Source: Cellulomonas humilata (lineage in GTDB: Bacteria; Actinomycetota; Actinomycetes; Actinomycetales; Cellulomonadaceae). Taken from it: a stretch of DNA of 64,000 nt. Made by a program: the position numbers and the translations under genes. Below, one piece after another: positions 33,920 through 42,638 of the stretch (positions are counted from its first letter, which is position 1; every line of letters begins with the position of its first letter). Under the pieces are notes generated by a model that saw only the letters and a program-made list of their open reading frames with translations, ran no database searches and had not been told where the DNA came from. Where the stretch lies: assembly GCF_030814415.1 (NCBI RefSeq), contig NZ_JAUSVB010000008.1:20327-84326 (forward strand). Direction: 5' to 3'.

Positions 33920-35465
33920 GTTGGTCCGGCTCGACGGGATGTGAGTCGACGACCGGATTCACCCCCTCTGCGGCGCTCAGGCCCCGGACCCGTTCGACAA
34001 AGGCGGCGTTCTGCTCGGGGGTGGCGACTACGTCCGCGTAGTGCTCGCCGGCATCCGCGAAGCCGTACGTGTCAGCACCCGGTGCGGATTCGCTCTCAAC
34101 CTGGAGCGACCACTCGTGGTGGGCTTGGGCGATGTCGGCAAGCATCGCAGCCCGGGCGCGGGTCCCGGCATCCCGGTCGCCCTCTGCTTGCGCGGTGGTC
34201 GTGGAGGACGCGTCAGGTGGAGCGTGGTGTTGCGACCCATGCTCGTCAGTCACCTTGGGGACCCCGTCGTTCGTCCACTCCGTTACGTGCAGCAGGCGCC
34301 AACGGATCTCGGGGTGCAGGGCGTCGAGCTGGGCAGGCAGGTGCCGGCTCAACGTCGGATCGCCTCCACCTGTGCCGCCGACGCAGTACGCGATCTCCAT
34401 CGGTACGTCGTCCTTGCAGTCGAGCCGCGCCGCGAGCCTCTTCCTGTTCGCGCGGGCCCAGATCCAGTAGTCCAGACCTTGGAGCACGAGGAGGTCGTCT
34501 GCGCCGAGTTTGGTCTCCACGAGCACCAGAGTCCCGAGCGCGTCCAGGCCGGCAAGGTCGACGAACCCCCGGCTCCGTGGCACCCTCGGGCGCTCGGGGT
34601 CGTCGGACGCCGAGCCTCTGGGCCGCCAGGCGGCCACCTCCCGCAGGACCGGCTGCTCCAGCCCAAGCGCGTCGGGACGGCGACGCAGCGCGGCCTGCAG
34701 CCAGTGCTCGTCGTGGCGGAGCGCGATACCGAATCTACGCTCGTGGCAGCCGGCCTCCACAGCTGCCGTGACCTCGCGAAGTTGCTCGTCAGTCATCCGG
34801 CCGGTGAGAACAAGAGGTGTTGGTGTGGGGTTGGGTGATGTCGGTCCGAAGTCGATGCCGGCGACGATCTGCAGACCTTCCCGGGTCCGACGGATGACCA
34901 GGACTCGCTGCCCGCGGCACTGCCAGGCACGGAAACCCGAGCGGTGTGCCGGGTCCAAATCGAGATGCCGACCTGCCCAGCGCATCAGGTCCGCAACCCA
35001 CGGGGTCCTGTCGCCCAGGTGAAGTTGGGGCTTCTCGACAGCCGTCACGAGCTCGGCGCTGTCGTCCCGACCGGGCCGGGCGAGTTCGGTGACCTGGTGT
35101 CCGAGTTCGCTGTCCTGGTGGCAAGGCTCGGCTCCCGGGTGGCAGTCGTGAGTCCAGACACGCACGGGAAGGTCGTCGCGCAGCCACGCCCACCGGTGCA
35201 TGGTCGGCTCGTGCCAACCGGCCGCAAGGACAAGCCGCAGCTCCCGGCTGCCACGTTCGGCCAGTCCTATCGCCAGGGCGCGGTCGGCGTCGTCAGCCTC
35301 CTGCGCCCCGACAACCAAGGTCAGGCTCTTCTCGTTCTGGTACCAGACGAAGCGCAGCCCGCGCCCACCGCCGGGCGGCAAGCGGGTGCCGGCTCCCACC
35401 TTCTCCGCCAACGTGTCGGCTGGGCCGTCGGCGAAAGTCTTGCGGTCGTCCCTCACGGACATCAT
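33900..35465 (-). CDS. PD-(D/E)XK nuclease-like protein
   Basis: The 521-residue protein starts at MMSVRDD (35465). Residues about 20-270 hold two related-looking segments with FVWYQNEKSLTLVVG and VLVIRRTREGLQIVAG. In the middle (near 310-350) is a nuclease-like core: GFVDLAGLDALGTLVLVETKLG gives Asp and E-x-K, followed by LQGLDYWIWAR. The C-terminal 100 residues are Ala/Glu-rich and helical. It is divergent from the RNase J-like gene, about 160 bp away. The nuclease core is moderately clear; the target is unknown. Confidence 0.72.
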   Translation of the reverse strand: MMSVRDDRKTFADGPADTLAEKVGAGTRLPPGGGRGLRFVWYQNEKSLTLVVGAQEADDADRALAIGLAERGSRELRLVLAAGWHEPTMHRWAWLRDDLPVRVWTHDCHPGAEPCHQDSELGHQVTELARPGRDDSAELVTAVEKPQLHLGDRTPWVADLMRWAGRHLDLDPAHRSGFRAWQCRGQRVLVIRRTREGLQIVAGIDFGPTSPNPTPTPLVLTGRMTDEQLREVTAAVEAGCHERRFGIALRHDEHWLQAALRRRPDALGLEQPVLREVAAWRPRGSASDDPERPRVPRSRGFVDLAGLDALGTLVLVETKLGADDLLVLQGLDYWIWARANRKRLAARLDCKDDVPMEIAYCVGGTGGGDPTLSRHLPAQLDALHPEIRWRLLHVTEWTNDGVPKVTDEHGSQHHAPPDASSTTTAQAEGDRDAGTRARAAMLADIAQAHHEWSLQVESESAPGADTYGFADAGEHYADVVATPEQNAAFVERVRGLSAAEGVNPVVDSHPVEPDQRDAGRP

Positions 35466-35623
35466 GGCCCCCCGGGGCTCAGGGCAACGATGTGCCTGCG
35501 GACGCACCCGCCGACGATGACGAAGCCGGAGTCGGCATGGTTCGAACGTAGACCGCAGCCCGCGCCCCCGCGACCTTCGACGGTATCGGGCTGGTGTCAG
35601 TGCCAGGTGCCACCCTCCGCGAC

Positions 35624-36892
35624 ATGACGAATGAACTCAAGGTTCGGGTGCACCGGGGCACCCAGGAGATCGGCGGCTCGTGCATCGAGCTCCAGACCGG
35701 CGACGCACGCCTCGTGCTCGACGTCGGCCGACCGCTGTCGGCGCGGCGGGGCGACCAGGTCGACCTGCCGGACGTGCCTGGCCTCGCGTCTGGGGACGAC
35801 CCGACCCTGCTCGGGGTCGTGATCTCCCACGGGCACCTCGACCACTACGGCCTGCTCGACCAGGTCAGCCCGAACGTCCCCGTGATCGCAGGCGAGGCCG
35901 CCGCGGCGATCGTCGAGGCCGCACGATTCTTCTCACCTGGGCCGGCGCTGCGCCCGGCCATCCACCTCCGCGACCGCGTACCGCTGCAGGTCGGACCGTT
36001 CACGATCACGCCCTACCTCGTCGACCACTCCGCGTTCGACGCCTACGCGGTCCAGGTCGACACCGGCGATCACCGCTTCTTCTACACCGGAGACCTGCGG
36101 GGCCACGGTCGAAAGGCAGCCCTGTTCGAGCAACTAATCGCCGAGCCGCCCGTCGACGTGGACATCCTGCTCATGGAAGGAACCCACATCGGGGCGTCCG
36201 CCGCCGACGAGCCCACGCACGCGACCGGCTCGGAGTCGGACGTCGAGCGTGCAATGGCAACCACGATGCGGGGGACCCCGGGTCTCGTGGTCGCGGCCGG
36301 ATCGGCGCAGAACGTCGACCGACTGGTCACGTGCTATCGCGCGGCTCGACGTGCGGGACGCACCCTGCTCATCGACCTCTACGGGGTCGCCGTCGCACGG
36401 GCCACCGGACGCGGCACGATCCCGCAGCCGGGGTTCCCCGGGCTGGGTGTCTGGGTCCCGAGACGTCAGAAAGTTCGCGTCATGCAGTCGGGGGAGTTCC
36501 ACAGGACCAGGGAAGTCCGCGGGCTGCGGGTGTTTCCCGAGCAGATCGCCGCACACCCCGAGCGCTACGCGATCTACACCGCGTCCTCGTCGATCGCTGA
36601 ACTCGTCACGGCAGGTGCGCTGGACGACTCAGGAACAGTGATCTGGTCGATGTGGTCCGGGTACCTAAAGGAACCCTCCGGCCAGCGCCTTCGCTCCATG
36701 TGCGCGACGAACGGAGTCGCGTTCGAGGAGCACCACACCTCCGGTCATGCCACCGTCACCGACCTGCAGCGACTCGCCGACGCGTTCCACGCCCGCGCGC
36801 TCGTGCCGATCCACACGGAAGGCGGCTTCAGGTATGGCGGGATCTTCGCCAACGCCGAGGCACACGTCGACGGTGACTGGTGGGCAGCTTGA
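35624..36892 (+). CDS. Metallo-beta-lactamase/beta-CASP hydrolase, RNase J-like
   Basis: The 422-residue protein (ATG 35624; a GTG at 35594 is possible) shows the metallo-beta-lactamase set SHGHLDHYG near residue 70, VDHSAFDAYAV, the FYTGDLRGHGRK aspartate, and LLMEGTH. A beta-CASP region follows, with SSSIAELV and the SGHATVTDL and PIHTEGGF histidines. This is the RNase J/CPSF-like arrangement for RNA (or DNA) cleavage. It is shorter than chromosomal RNase J (about 550 residues), lacking the C-terminal dimerisation domain. Located in an island with nucleases, it may be a defence-associated RNase. It lies upstream of the TerY-P genes on the same strand. Confidence 0.88.
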   Translation: MTNELKVRVHRGTQEIGGSCIELQTGDARLVLDVGRPLSARRGDQVDLPDVPGLASGDDPTLLGVVISHGHLDHYGLLDQVSPNVPVIAGEAAAAIVEAARFFSPGPALRPAIHLRDRVPLQVGPFTITPYLVDHSAFDAYAVQVDTGDHRFFYTGDLRGHGRKAALFEQLIAEPPVDVDILLMEGTHIGASAADEPTHATGSESDVERAMATTMRGTPGLVVAAGSAQNVDRLVTCYRAARRAGRTLLIDLYGVAVARATGRGTIPQPGFPGLGVWVPRRQKVRVMQSGEFHRTREVRGLRVFPEQIAAHPERYAIYTASSSIAELVTAGALDDSGTVIWSMWSGYLKEPSGQRLRSMCATNGVAFEEHHTSGHATVTDLQRLADAFHARALVPIHTEGGFRYGGIFANAEAHVDGDWWAA

Positions 36893-37010
36893 CGAGCCAT
36901 CTCGGATCCCTGAGAGGCGTTGCCGAGCGGCGCGGCCGCTCCTGAGACCTCATGAAGCAGGCCCGCGCGACCGATCCTTAGTAGGAGACACGATCAGTCA
37001 GGAGACTTCA

Positions 37011-37550
37011 ATGGCGCAGGATCGCGACGAGATGAGCGCGGCGGCGGCGTCGGACGAGCATCCGCTCTTCCACTCGGCGACCGGTACCCGGCTACACCTG
37101 CAGTTCTGCCCGCACTTCTTCGACACCGACCACGACGGCATCTTCGAGGCCGCCGCCGACGATGCGCGGCCAGTGTGTGCGTGGTCGGCGGACGAGATCG
37201 CAGGCGTCGGCCAGCGTCGATTCGACACCTTCGACGATGCGCTCAGGGCCTACCGGGCGCCCATCGAGAACCGGGAGCGGATGCACGAAGTCGCAGGTTC
37301 GTTCACCTACGACAAGATCTGGATGCCCCGCTCCGGCTCGTACATCGGGATTGCCGTCGAGGGCACGAAGGCACTCGCGTACTTCGGCATGACCTACCTC
37401 TGGACTGCGGACCTCGGCACGGAAACGCTCAAGGGTTACATCGCAGGCACTGGCACGGGTGACCGGTCCCCGCGAGAGTTCGACCCCGAATCGTGCCCGA
37501 CCTGTCATCTGACATTGCCGGCAATAAAGGTCTGCGACGAATGCGGCTGA
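37011..37550 (+). CDS. Unknown protein with C-terminal zinc ribbon
   Basis: The 179-residue protein starts at ATG 37011 with CAGGAG 8 bases upstream. After a short acidic head it has an HPLFHSATGTRLHLQFCPHFF region, VCAWSADEIAGVGQRRF, and a strand-rich middle (YIGIAVEGTKALAYFG). It ends CPTCHLTLPAIKVCDECG, four cysteines of a zinc ribbon. I do not recognise the family. It lies between the RNase J-like gene and the promoter of the nine-gene operon and is transcribed in the same direction. The zinc ribbon resembles the one on the kinase at 41385, but that may be coincidence. Confidence 0.7.
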   Translation: MAQDRDEMSAAAASDEHPLFHSATGTRLHLQFCPHFFDTDHDGIFEAAADDARPVCAWSADEIAGVGQRRFDTFDDALRAYRAPIENRERMHEVAGSFTYDKIWMPRSGSYIGIAVEGTKALAYFGMTYLWTADLGTETLKGYIAGTGTGDRSPREFDPESCPTCHLTLPAIKVCDECG

Positions 37551-37627
37551 GGCGCAGATCGCATCAAGGACGCCGCACGTCGGTTGCCTCGAATCCAACG
37601 CAAATCGGGCTTTGATCCGGGTCTGTT

Positions 37628-37655
37628 TTGACAGAACTGCTCGAGTAGATACTCT
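37628..37655 (+). promoter_or_regulatory. Predicted sigma-70-type promoter of the TerY-P operon
   Basis: A perfect -35 TTGACA (37628-37633), 16 bases of spacing and a TACTCT -10 (37650-37655, TAnnnT form) lie 64 bp before the first start codon. Just downstream is an inverted repeat CCGGTT (37658-37663) and AACCGG (37678-37683) with a 14-base spacer, in the untranslated leader where a repressor could bind. This is the best promoter I found in the window and it is the only one for the next 16 kb. Confidence 0.65.
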
Positions 37656-37718
37656 GACCGGTTACCCAGTGGACACCAACCGGCGCAACGTGCGTCAGGC
37701 TCTTATGAGGAGAAGCTC

Positions 37719-38435
37719 ATGGCATTGGCATTCGACCCCTCCAAGTTCACTGTGGCGAAGGCCAAGCCCCTGCCAGTCATCCTGCTGCTCGACGTGAGCC
37801 TGAGCATGAGTGGAGGCAAGATCGACAGCCTCAACACGGCTGTCGCCGAGATGCTCGCCTCGTTCCAGGGCAGCGAGGGCAGCGAGACCGAGATCGACGT
37901 CGCCGTGATCACCTTCGGAGGAACAGTCGAACTGGCGCAGCCGCTCGCGAGCGCAAGGACGATCCAGTGGACCGGTCTGTCCACCAGCGGGAACACCCCC
38001 ATGGGCACCGCGCTACGGATGGCCAAGGCGATGATCGAGGACAAGGCAGTGGTGCCCTCCCGCGCCTACCGACCGACGGTGGTCCTGGTCTCGGACGGCC
38101 AGCCGACGGACGACTGGCAGCAGCCGCTCGACGACTTCGTGAGCAACGGCCGGTCGTCCAAGTGCGACCGGATGGCGCTCGCCATCGGAGGTGACGCGAA
38201 CGCCGAGGTGCTCGAGAAGTTCATCGCCGGGACCGACTACCCGCTCTTCTTCGCCAAGGACGCCGCCGGGCTGCAGAAGTACTTCCAGTTCGTCACCATG
38301 TCGGTGACCGTGCGGACCAAGTCGCAGGACGCCAACGTCATCCCAGGCACCGCCGCAGTTGGGATTGAAGCGCCGACCATCGACAGCCGTGTCGAGACAC
38401 CAGCGAGCACTGACGACGATCAGGGCTACTGGTAG
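37719..38435 (+). CDS. TerY-like vWA-domain protein
   Basis: The 238-residue protein has an ATG behind GAGGAGAAGC. It is a von Willebrand A domain with an intact metal site: DVSLSMSG (Asp25, Ser27, Ser29), GNTPMG for the Thr, and SDGQPTDDW for the last Asp. The overall form (PVILLLDVS, ..PTVVLVSDG, LFFAKDAAGLQKYFQFV) is that of TerY from tellurite-resistance operons. vWA domains act as adhesion or scaffold modules binding partner proteins through a divalent metal. It heads a nine-gene operon that also has PP2C and kinase genes, which together make the TerY-P triad described by the Aravind group. Confidence 0.92.
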   Translation: MALAFDPSKFTVAKAKPLPVILLLDVSLSMSGGKIDSLNTAVAEMLASFQGSEGSETEIDVAVITFGGTVELAQPLASARTIQWTGLSTSGNTPMGTALRMAKAMIEDKAVVPSRAYRPTVVLVSDGQPTDDWQQPLDDFVSNGRSSKCDRMALAIGGDANAEVLEKFIAGTDYPLFFAKDAAGLQKYFQFVTMSVTVRTKSQDANVIPGTAAVGIEAPTIDSRVETPASTDDDQGYW

Positions 38436-38456
38436 ACCGCGACTGGACGCCTAGCG

Positions 38457-40211
38457 ATGAGAGAGCTGCTACTCACCTGGTACGGAATTACCGATCTCCG
38501 GGCATCTCTGGGCTTCGACGCCGGGGAGGGGCCGATCGTGGGGGCGCTGAAGTCCCACCTATACACGGGCGTCGTCGTTCTCGGGTACGTCAAGCGCGCC
38601 GACGGTACGTCCGACCCGACTGCAGAACGGGACACCTTCGCCCTAGAGCTACAGGCAGCCCGGGACAGCATCGAGGCGGGAGACCGAGGTGCCGCGAGCC
38701 GCTTCGTGACCCAGTTCGCGAACAGCCAGGCGGCCCACATGCACTTCGAGACCTGGCTGCGCGCCCGGGTCGACGGGCTGTCCCCCGGGACCGAAGTTAC
38801 GTTGACAGGCCACGTCCTGAACGGGTTGAACGACACCGAAGGCATCTACGCGGGCGCCGTTCAGGCCCTCGATGCCGTCGCTCAGCACCCCGAGCCGACG
38901 CAGGTGTCGCTGTACCTGAGCCCAGGCACACCGGCAATGGCTTTCACCTGGGCGTTCGCCGCGCTCGCCCACCCCGGCGTCAGGAAGCGGCTGATCGCCT
39001 CCTCCGACCCGACCAGGCCACCCGAGCTGGTACGGCTGCCAGCCGAGTGGATGGAACGGTTCGGTCGACCGGCGCGGCCCAATTCCGAGAACGGCGCCGG
39101 ATTCGACGCCGTCTTCCACCTCTTCGGCGAGCAACGGATGCCAGCCCTGCTCGGTGTCCGGCAGTTCGAAGCGGCACACCACATCTTCGTGAGCTCCGAA
39201 CAGTTCCCCGCCACCGTGATGCGTCAGTTCACCGGGGGTGCCGCGACCAGCGACGTACACATCGACCCGTACGACCCCGCGGACGTAAGGGACCGGATCC
39301 TCGCTCATGCCGCGGACCTCGGACCCGGGAAGCACCTCGGCTTCAACCTGACCGGCGGCACCAAACTGATGTACGCAGGCGCTCTCGCCGCTGCGCGCGC
39401 ACTAGGGGCCACCCCGTTCTACTTCGACAGCCGCAACCGTCGCGTGGTGTTCCTCGACGGCTTCGACAGCCAGCCCATCAAGCCGATCGACTCGGTTCAG
39501 ACCTTCTTCGACCTCAATGGCGACGGTCTGAGCATCTCCCGCAAGGGCGGCCCTCCAAACCCGAGTTCCGATCGAGCGGCTCTGACCGAGGCTCTGTGGA
39601 AGCAGCGCTCCGCTCTGGCGACCATGGGCTTTTACAAGCGGATCTCGGCATACAACGACGACTCCAGGCCGTTCAAGGACGCTTCCGGCGGGTTCACCTT
39701 CGAACTCAAGGACGACAGGACCGCGACCGTCTCTGGAAACGGCCTGGACCTGGCAATCCCCAACTGGCCGAGGTTCGCCGCGTACCTCTCCGGCGGCTGG
39801 TTCGAGGAGTACGTGTACGCCCAGCTCAAGCCATACGCCGACAACAGGGCCGTCCAGGACCTCCGAATCAACCTCGAACTCGCCATAGCCAGTCCGGCCG
39901 GCAACTACGCGCACCGGGGTGCGTTCAACGAACTCGACGTGGTCTTCACCGACGGCTACTCCCTCTACATCGTCGAGTGCAAGGCAGGAATGGTGAATCA
40001 GGAACAGGTTATGAAGCTCCAGAACCTGGTCCGTTACTACGGCGGCGTAGACGGGCGAGGCATCGTCGCGGCCCACGTCCCTCCGTCGGCCATCCAGGTC
40101 AGGCGCAAGATCGAGGACGCGCACATCGTGCTGTGCTCGGGTAGCACCCTGGTCGACCAGCTCAAGGAGTTCGTGGACGGCATCGCCGCACGTACGGCGG
40201 TCGGCGAGTGA
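38457..40211 (+). CDS. Dual-CARF-like protein with C-terminal nuclease (Card1/Can2-like, DUF1887)
   Basis: The 584-residue protein. The N-terminal region (about 1-170) looks like a CARF domain of the RtcR type: LLTWYGITDL at the first strand and LYLSPGTPAMAFTW near 154-168. A second CARF-like domain (about 225-330) has HHIFVSSEQFP and NLTGGTKLMYAGALAAAR near 296, the signature of DUF1887. The C-terminus has a PD-(D/E)XK core ELDVVFTDGYSLYIVECKAG with Asp near 493, Glu 507 and Lys 509. In type III CRISPR systems Card1/Can2 nucleases are switched on by cyclic oligoadenylate. No CRISPR genes are present here, so another cyclase or another ligand is implied. Confidence 0.87.
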   Translation: MRELLLTWYGITDLRASLGFDAGEGPIVGALKSHLYTGVVVLGYVKRADGTSDPTAERDTFALELQAARDSIEAGDRGAASRFVTQFANSQAAHMHFETWLRARVDGLSPGTEVTLTGHVLNGLNDTEGIYAGAVQALDAVAQHPEPTQVSLYLSPGTPAMAFTWAFAALAHPGVRKRLIASSDPTRPPELVRLPAEWMERFGRPARPNSENGAGFDAVFHLFGEQRMPALLGVRQFEAAHHIFVSSEQFPATVMRQFTGGAATSDVHIDPYDPADVRDRILAHAADLGPGKHLGFNLTGGTKLMYAGALAAARALGATPFYFDSRNRRVVFLDGFDSQPIKPIDSVQTFFDLNGDGLSISRKGGPPNPSSDRAALTEALWKQRSALATMGFYKRISAYNDDSRPFKDASGGFTFELKDDRTATVSGNGLDLAIPNWPRFAAYLSGGWFEEYVYAQLKPYADNRAVQDLRINLELAIASPAGNYAHRGAFNELDVVFTDGYSLYIVECKAGMVNQEQVMKLQNLVRYYGGVDGRGIVAAHVPPSAIQVRRKIEDAHIVLCSGSTLVDQLKEFVDGIAARTAVGE

Positions 40212-40675
40212 CGCTCCACATCGTGTGCGACACGTCGGGAAGCATGAGCGAGAACGCCAAGCCGTTCGTCACGCGGACCAGCGTGCTCACAGTCGCGCAG
40301 TACGTGCGACTGGGGTACGCCAGCACGTCGGTCAGGCTGCACCGCTGGGCGGACGACCTCCAGGAAGAGGGCGACTGGACAGTCGACGACGAATTCCCAG
40401 CGGCGTTCCACCAGTGCGTGGGACGCACCTCCGCGCAGGCACTGGTAGGACTCGAGCTGACCGACGACGACCAGATGCTGCTGCTCACCGACGGGTTTTG
40501 GGCACCCAAAGAGGCGAAGGAGATCTCCGCATGGAAGCGGGCACTGCCCGACGGTTGCCTGCGGGTGATCAAGGTGGGCTCGGACGCTCACCCGCAGCTG
40601 ACCGGAGCGGACGTGTTCGCACCGGACGAAATCCTCGCCGCGCTCAACGGCTGGCTGCCGGAACCCGGGCGATGA
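40208..40675 (+). CDS. Second vWA-domain protein of the operon
   Basis: The 155-residue protein starts at a GTG overlapping the previous stop. It is a small vWA domain: CDTSGSMSE near residue 8 gives the D-x-S-x-S metal site, GRTSAQAL the Thr, and LLTDGFW the Asp. It has fewer helices than the first vWA protein and ends with LNGWLPEPGR. TerY systems often carry more than one vWA gene. It overlaps the PP2C start (ATGA), so it is made with it. It likely presents or recruits substrates for the phosphatase/kinase pair. Confidence 0.88.
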   Translation: MTLHIVCDTSGSMSENAKPFVTRTSVLTVAQYVRLGYASTSVRLHRWADDLQEEGDWTVDDEFPAAFHQCVGRTSAQALVGLELTDDDQMLLLTDGFWAPKEAKEISAWKRALPDGCLRVIKVGSDAHPQLTGADVFAPDEILAALNGWLPEPGR

Positions 40676-41388
40676 CCGGTTGGCGGGCCTTCGGCGCGAG
40701 CGTGCGCGGACCGGGGCACGTCGCTTCCGGGCTGCCCAACCAGGACGCTTGGGGCTGGACACGGCGCTCCTGGGGCGACGTCGTCGTCGTCTCCGACGGC
40801 GTCGGGTCCAAGTCAAAGGCCGAGTACGGCGCACGCGCCGCCTGCCGGGCGGTCCCGCGGGCGGTGCAGCACGGACACGAGGCCAGCAAGGCATCCCTCG
40901 CTGAGATCAAGGCGCGCTGGCTAGACAACGTCGCTCCCTTCGAACCGCGGGACTGTGCCGCCACCTGCCTCTACGTTGTGCGTCCGACGTCAGGCTCGAT
41001 CACAGTCGGAGTATTGGGCGACGGACTGGTCGCGGTGACGAAAACCGACGGCGGAATCGAGTACGTCGAACACAGCAAGACCGGCAGTTTTGCCAACATC
41101 ACGTCAGCGCTCTCGGACTCGACAGCCGAAGGCGACTGGCGAGTCGTGGAGTTCGAGCAAGACCAAGTGGAGTCGGTCACGCTGTGCACAGACGGCATCG
41201 CGGACGACTTGGAGATGGAGATGCGCTCGGCGTTCTTCCACAGCTGGATCGAACACACCTCCGCGATCGCGGACGTTACCGCCGGACGGCACCTCCGCAC
41301 CTCCCTGCAACAGTGGCCAGTTCCTCGGCACACCGACGACAAGACGATGGCGTGTCTACGACGAGCCGACCCAGGAGCCTCGTCATGA
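40672..41388 (+). CDS. PP2C-like protein phosphatase
   Basis: The 238-residue protein is taken from the ATG overlapping the vWA stop. PP2C motifs are visible in order: VRGPGHVASGLPNQDAWG (Asp), VVVSDGVGSKSKAEYGA (Asp-Gly), VTLCTDGIADDLE, and TDDKTMACL at the end. It is near the minimal PP2C catalytic length. It is predicted to remove phosphate from Ser/Thr of the operon's targets, opposing the kinase encoded next. Its stop overlaps the kinase ATG by four bases. Confidence 0.92.
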   Translation: MTGWRAFGASVRGPGHVASGLPNQDAWGWTRRSWGDVVVVSDGVGSKSKAEYGARAACRAVPRAVQHGHEASKASLAEIKARWLDNVAPFEPRDCAATCLYVVRPTSGSITVGVLGDGLVAVTKTDGGIEYVEHSKTGSFANITSALSDSTAEGDWRVVEFEQDQVESVTLCTDGIADDLEMEMRSAFFHSWIEHTSAIADVTAGRHLRTSLQQWPVPRHTDDKTMACLRRADPGASS

Positions 41389-42638
41389 GACCCAACACGC
41401 CCAGCCAGTACGTGATCGACGAGCACGGCAACCGCCACGGCCGCCACGACGAAGTGGCACGCGCCGGGCAAGGAGTCGTGTATCGGACGGCCGACCCCGG
41501 TCTGGCAATCAAGCAGCCCCTGAAACCCGGCACCGACCAACTCGACGACTCCAAAGACTTCGCTGCGCTGTTCCGGCGCATCCGATCACTACCGATCCCA
41601 TCGCGGATCCCGATGTCGCTGCCGCTGGCGATCCTGCGCGACCAACCCGGGTACGTGATGCGGCTGCTGGGCTCGATGGAACCGTTTGACGTTCTCGATT
41701 GCCAGGACTTCGAGTCCTACATCGCGACTGGGTCGACCAAACGGCGCTTCTATGCGCTCTACCGGTGCGCTGCGATGCTGGCCCGGCTGCATGCGGCCGG
41801 CATCGTCTATGTCGATCTCTCCACCAACAATGTCCTCCTCGGACCAGGGGAGATGCCTGAGGTGTGGCTGATCGACACCGACAACCTCCGGGTCGAAGCG
41901 GACAACGGACCAACCGTGTTCACCCCGCACCTCGGCGCGCCCGAGGTGGTGCAGCGAACCGACAGCGCCCGTCCTCGCACGGACGCATGGGCCTTCGCGG
42001 TGCTTGCATTCAAGCTTTTGACAATGGGACACCCATTCCTCGGCAAGAGAGTGCTCGGTGCCCAGGACGAGGACGCCGGGTGGGACGCGGACCCGGTGGA
42101 GGACGGAGTCCCGTCCGACCGGGACGAGCAGGCGTACGCCGGATTGCTCCCGTGGATTCTGGACCAGGACGACGACTCGAACGCGGCAGACACCGGGCTT
42201 CCCGCTGAACTCGTCACCACCCCGCGCCTGCTCGCCCTCTTCCAAGAGACCTTCGGACCCGGTCGCACAAACCCGCACCGCCGACCAGCCGCATCCTTGT
42301 GGGCATGGGAGCTAGCCCGGGCCTTCGACACCTCGCTGACCTGCACCAACTGTCGGATGTCGTTCCTGTCCGACCAGCACGACAAATGCCCGTACTGCGA
42401 GGCACCCGCACCCCGACACGTCGTTGCCCGCGGTCCGTTCGGCGACAAGGTCTACCAGGGCGGGAAGGAGTCCATCGCAGTCCCCGCCCGCATCCTCGAG
42501 CCGTTCTCGCCGGACAGCGGGGACGACATTCGCTATCAGGTCGAGATTGACTTCGAGGCGGGCACAGCCCGACCCGTGCGTGGCACGGCAGACCTCCCGC
42601 CAGAGCTGGGCTTCGAGTTCCGAGGAAGTGGACGATGA
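41385..42638 (+). CDS. Ser/Thr protein kinase with C-terminal zinc ribbon
   Basis: The 417-residue protein has a kinase fold in which RAGQGVVYRT is the glycine loop, LAIKQPL the beta-3 lysine near residue 42, YVDLSTNNVLL near 141-151 the catalytic loop, and LIDTDNLRV near 160 the metal-binding Asp in place of DFG. The His of HRD is replaced by Tyr-Val, but the catalytic Asp and Asn are kept, so activity is plausible. LGAPEV stands for the APE region. A zinc ribbon CTNC..CPYC lies near 319-338. This layout is the TerY-P kinase. It is coupled at both ends. Confidence 0.92.
   Translation: MRPNTPSQYVIDEHGNRHGRHDEVARAGQGVVYRTADPGLAIKQPLKPGTDQLDDSKDFAALFRRIRSLPIPSRIPMSLPLAILRDQPGYVMRLLGSMEPFDVLDCQDFESYIATGSTKRRFYALYRCAAMLARLHAAGIVYVDLSTNNVLLGPGEMPEVWLIDTDNLRVEADNGPTVFTPHLGAPEVVQRTDSARPRTDAWAFAVLAFKLLTMGHPFLGKRVLGAQDEDAGWDADPVEDGVPSDRDEQAYAGLLPWILDQDDDSNAADTGLPAELVTTPRLLALFQETFGPGRTNPHRRPAASLWAWELARAFDTSLTCTNCRMSFLSDQHDKCPYCEAPAPRHVVARGPFGDKVYQGGKESIAVPARILEPFSPDSGDDIRYQVEIDFEAGTARPVRGTADLPPELGFEFRGSGR

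Noticed and set aside
39047..40144. A 365-residue plus-strand frame within the CARF nuclease gene
   Set aside because: Its translation is Arg-rich noise and the overlapping frame has CARF and nuclease motifs.
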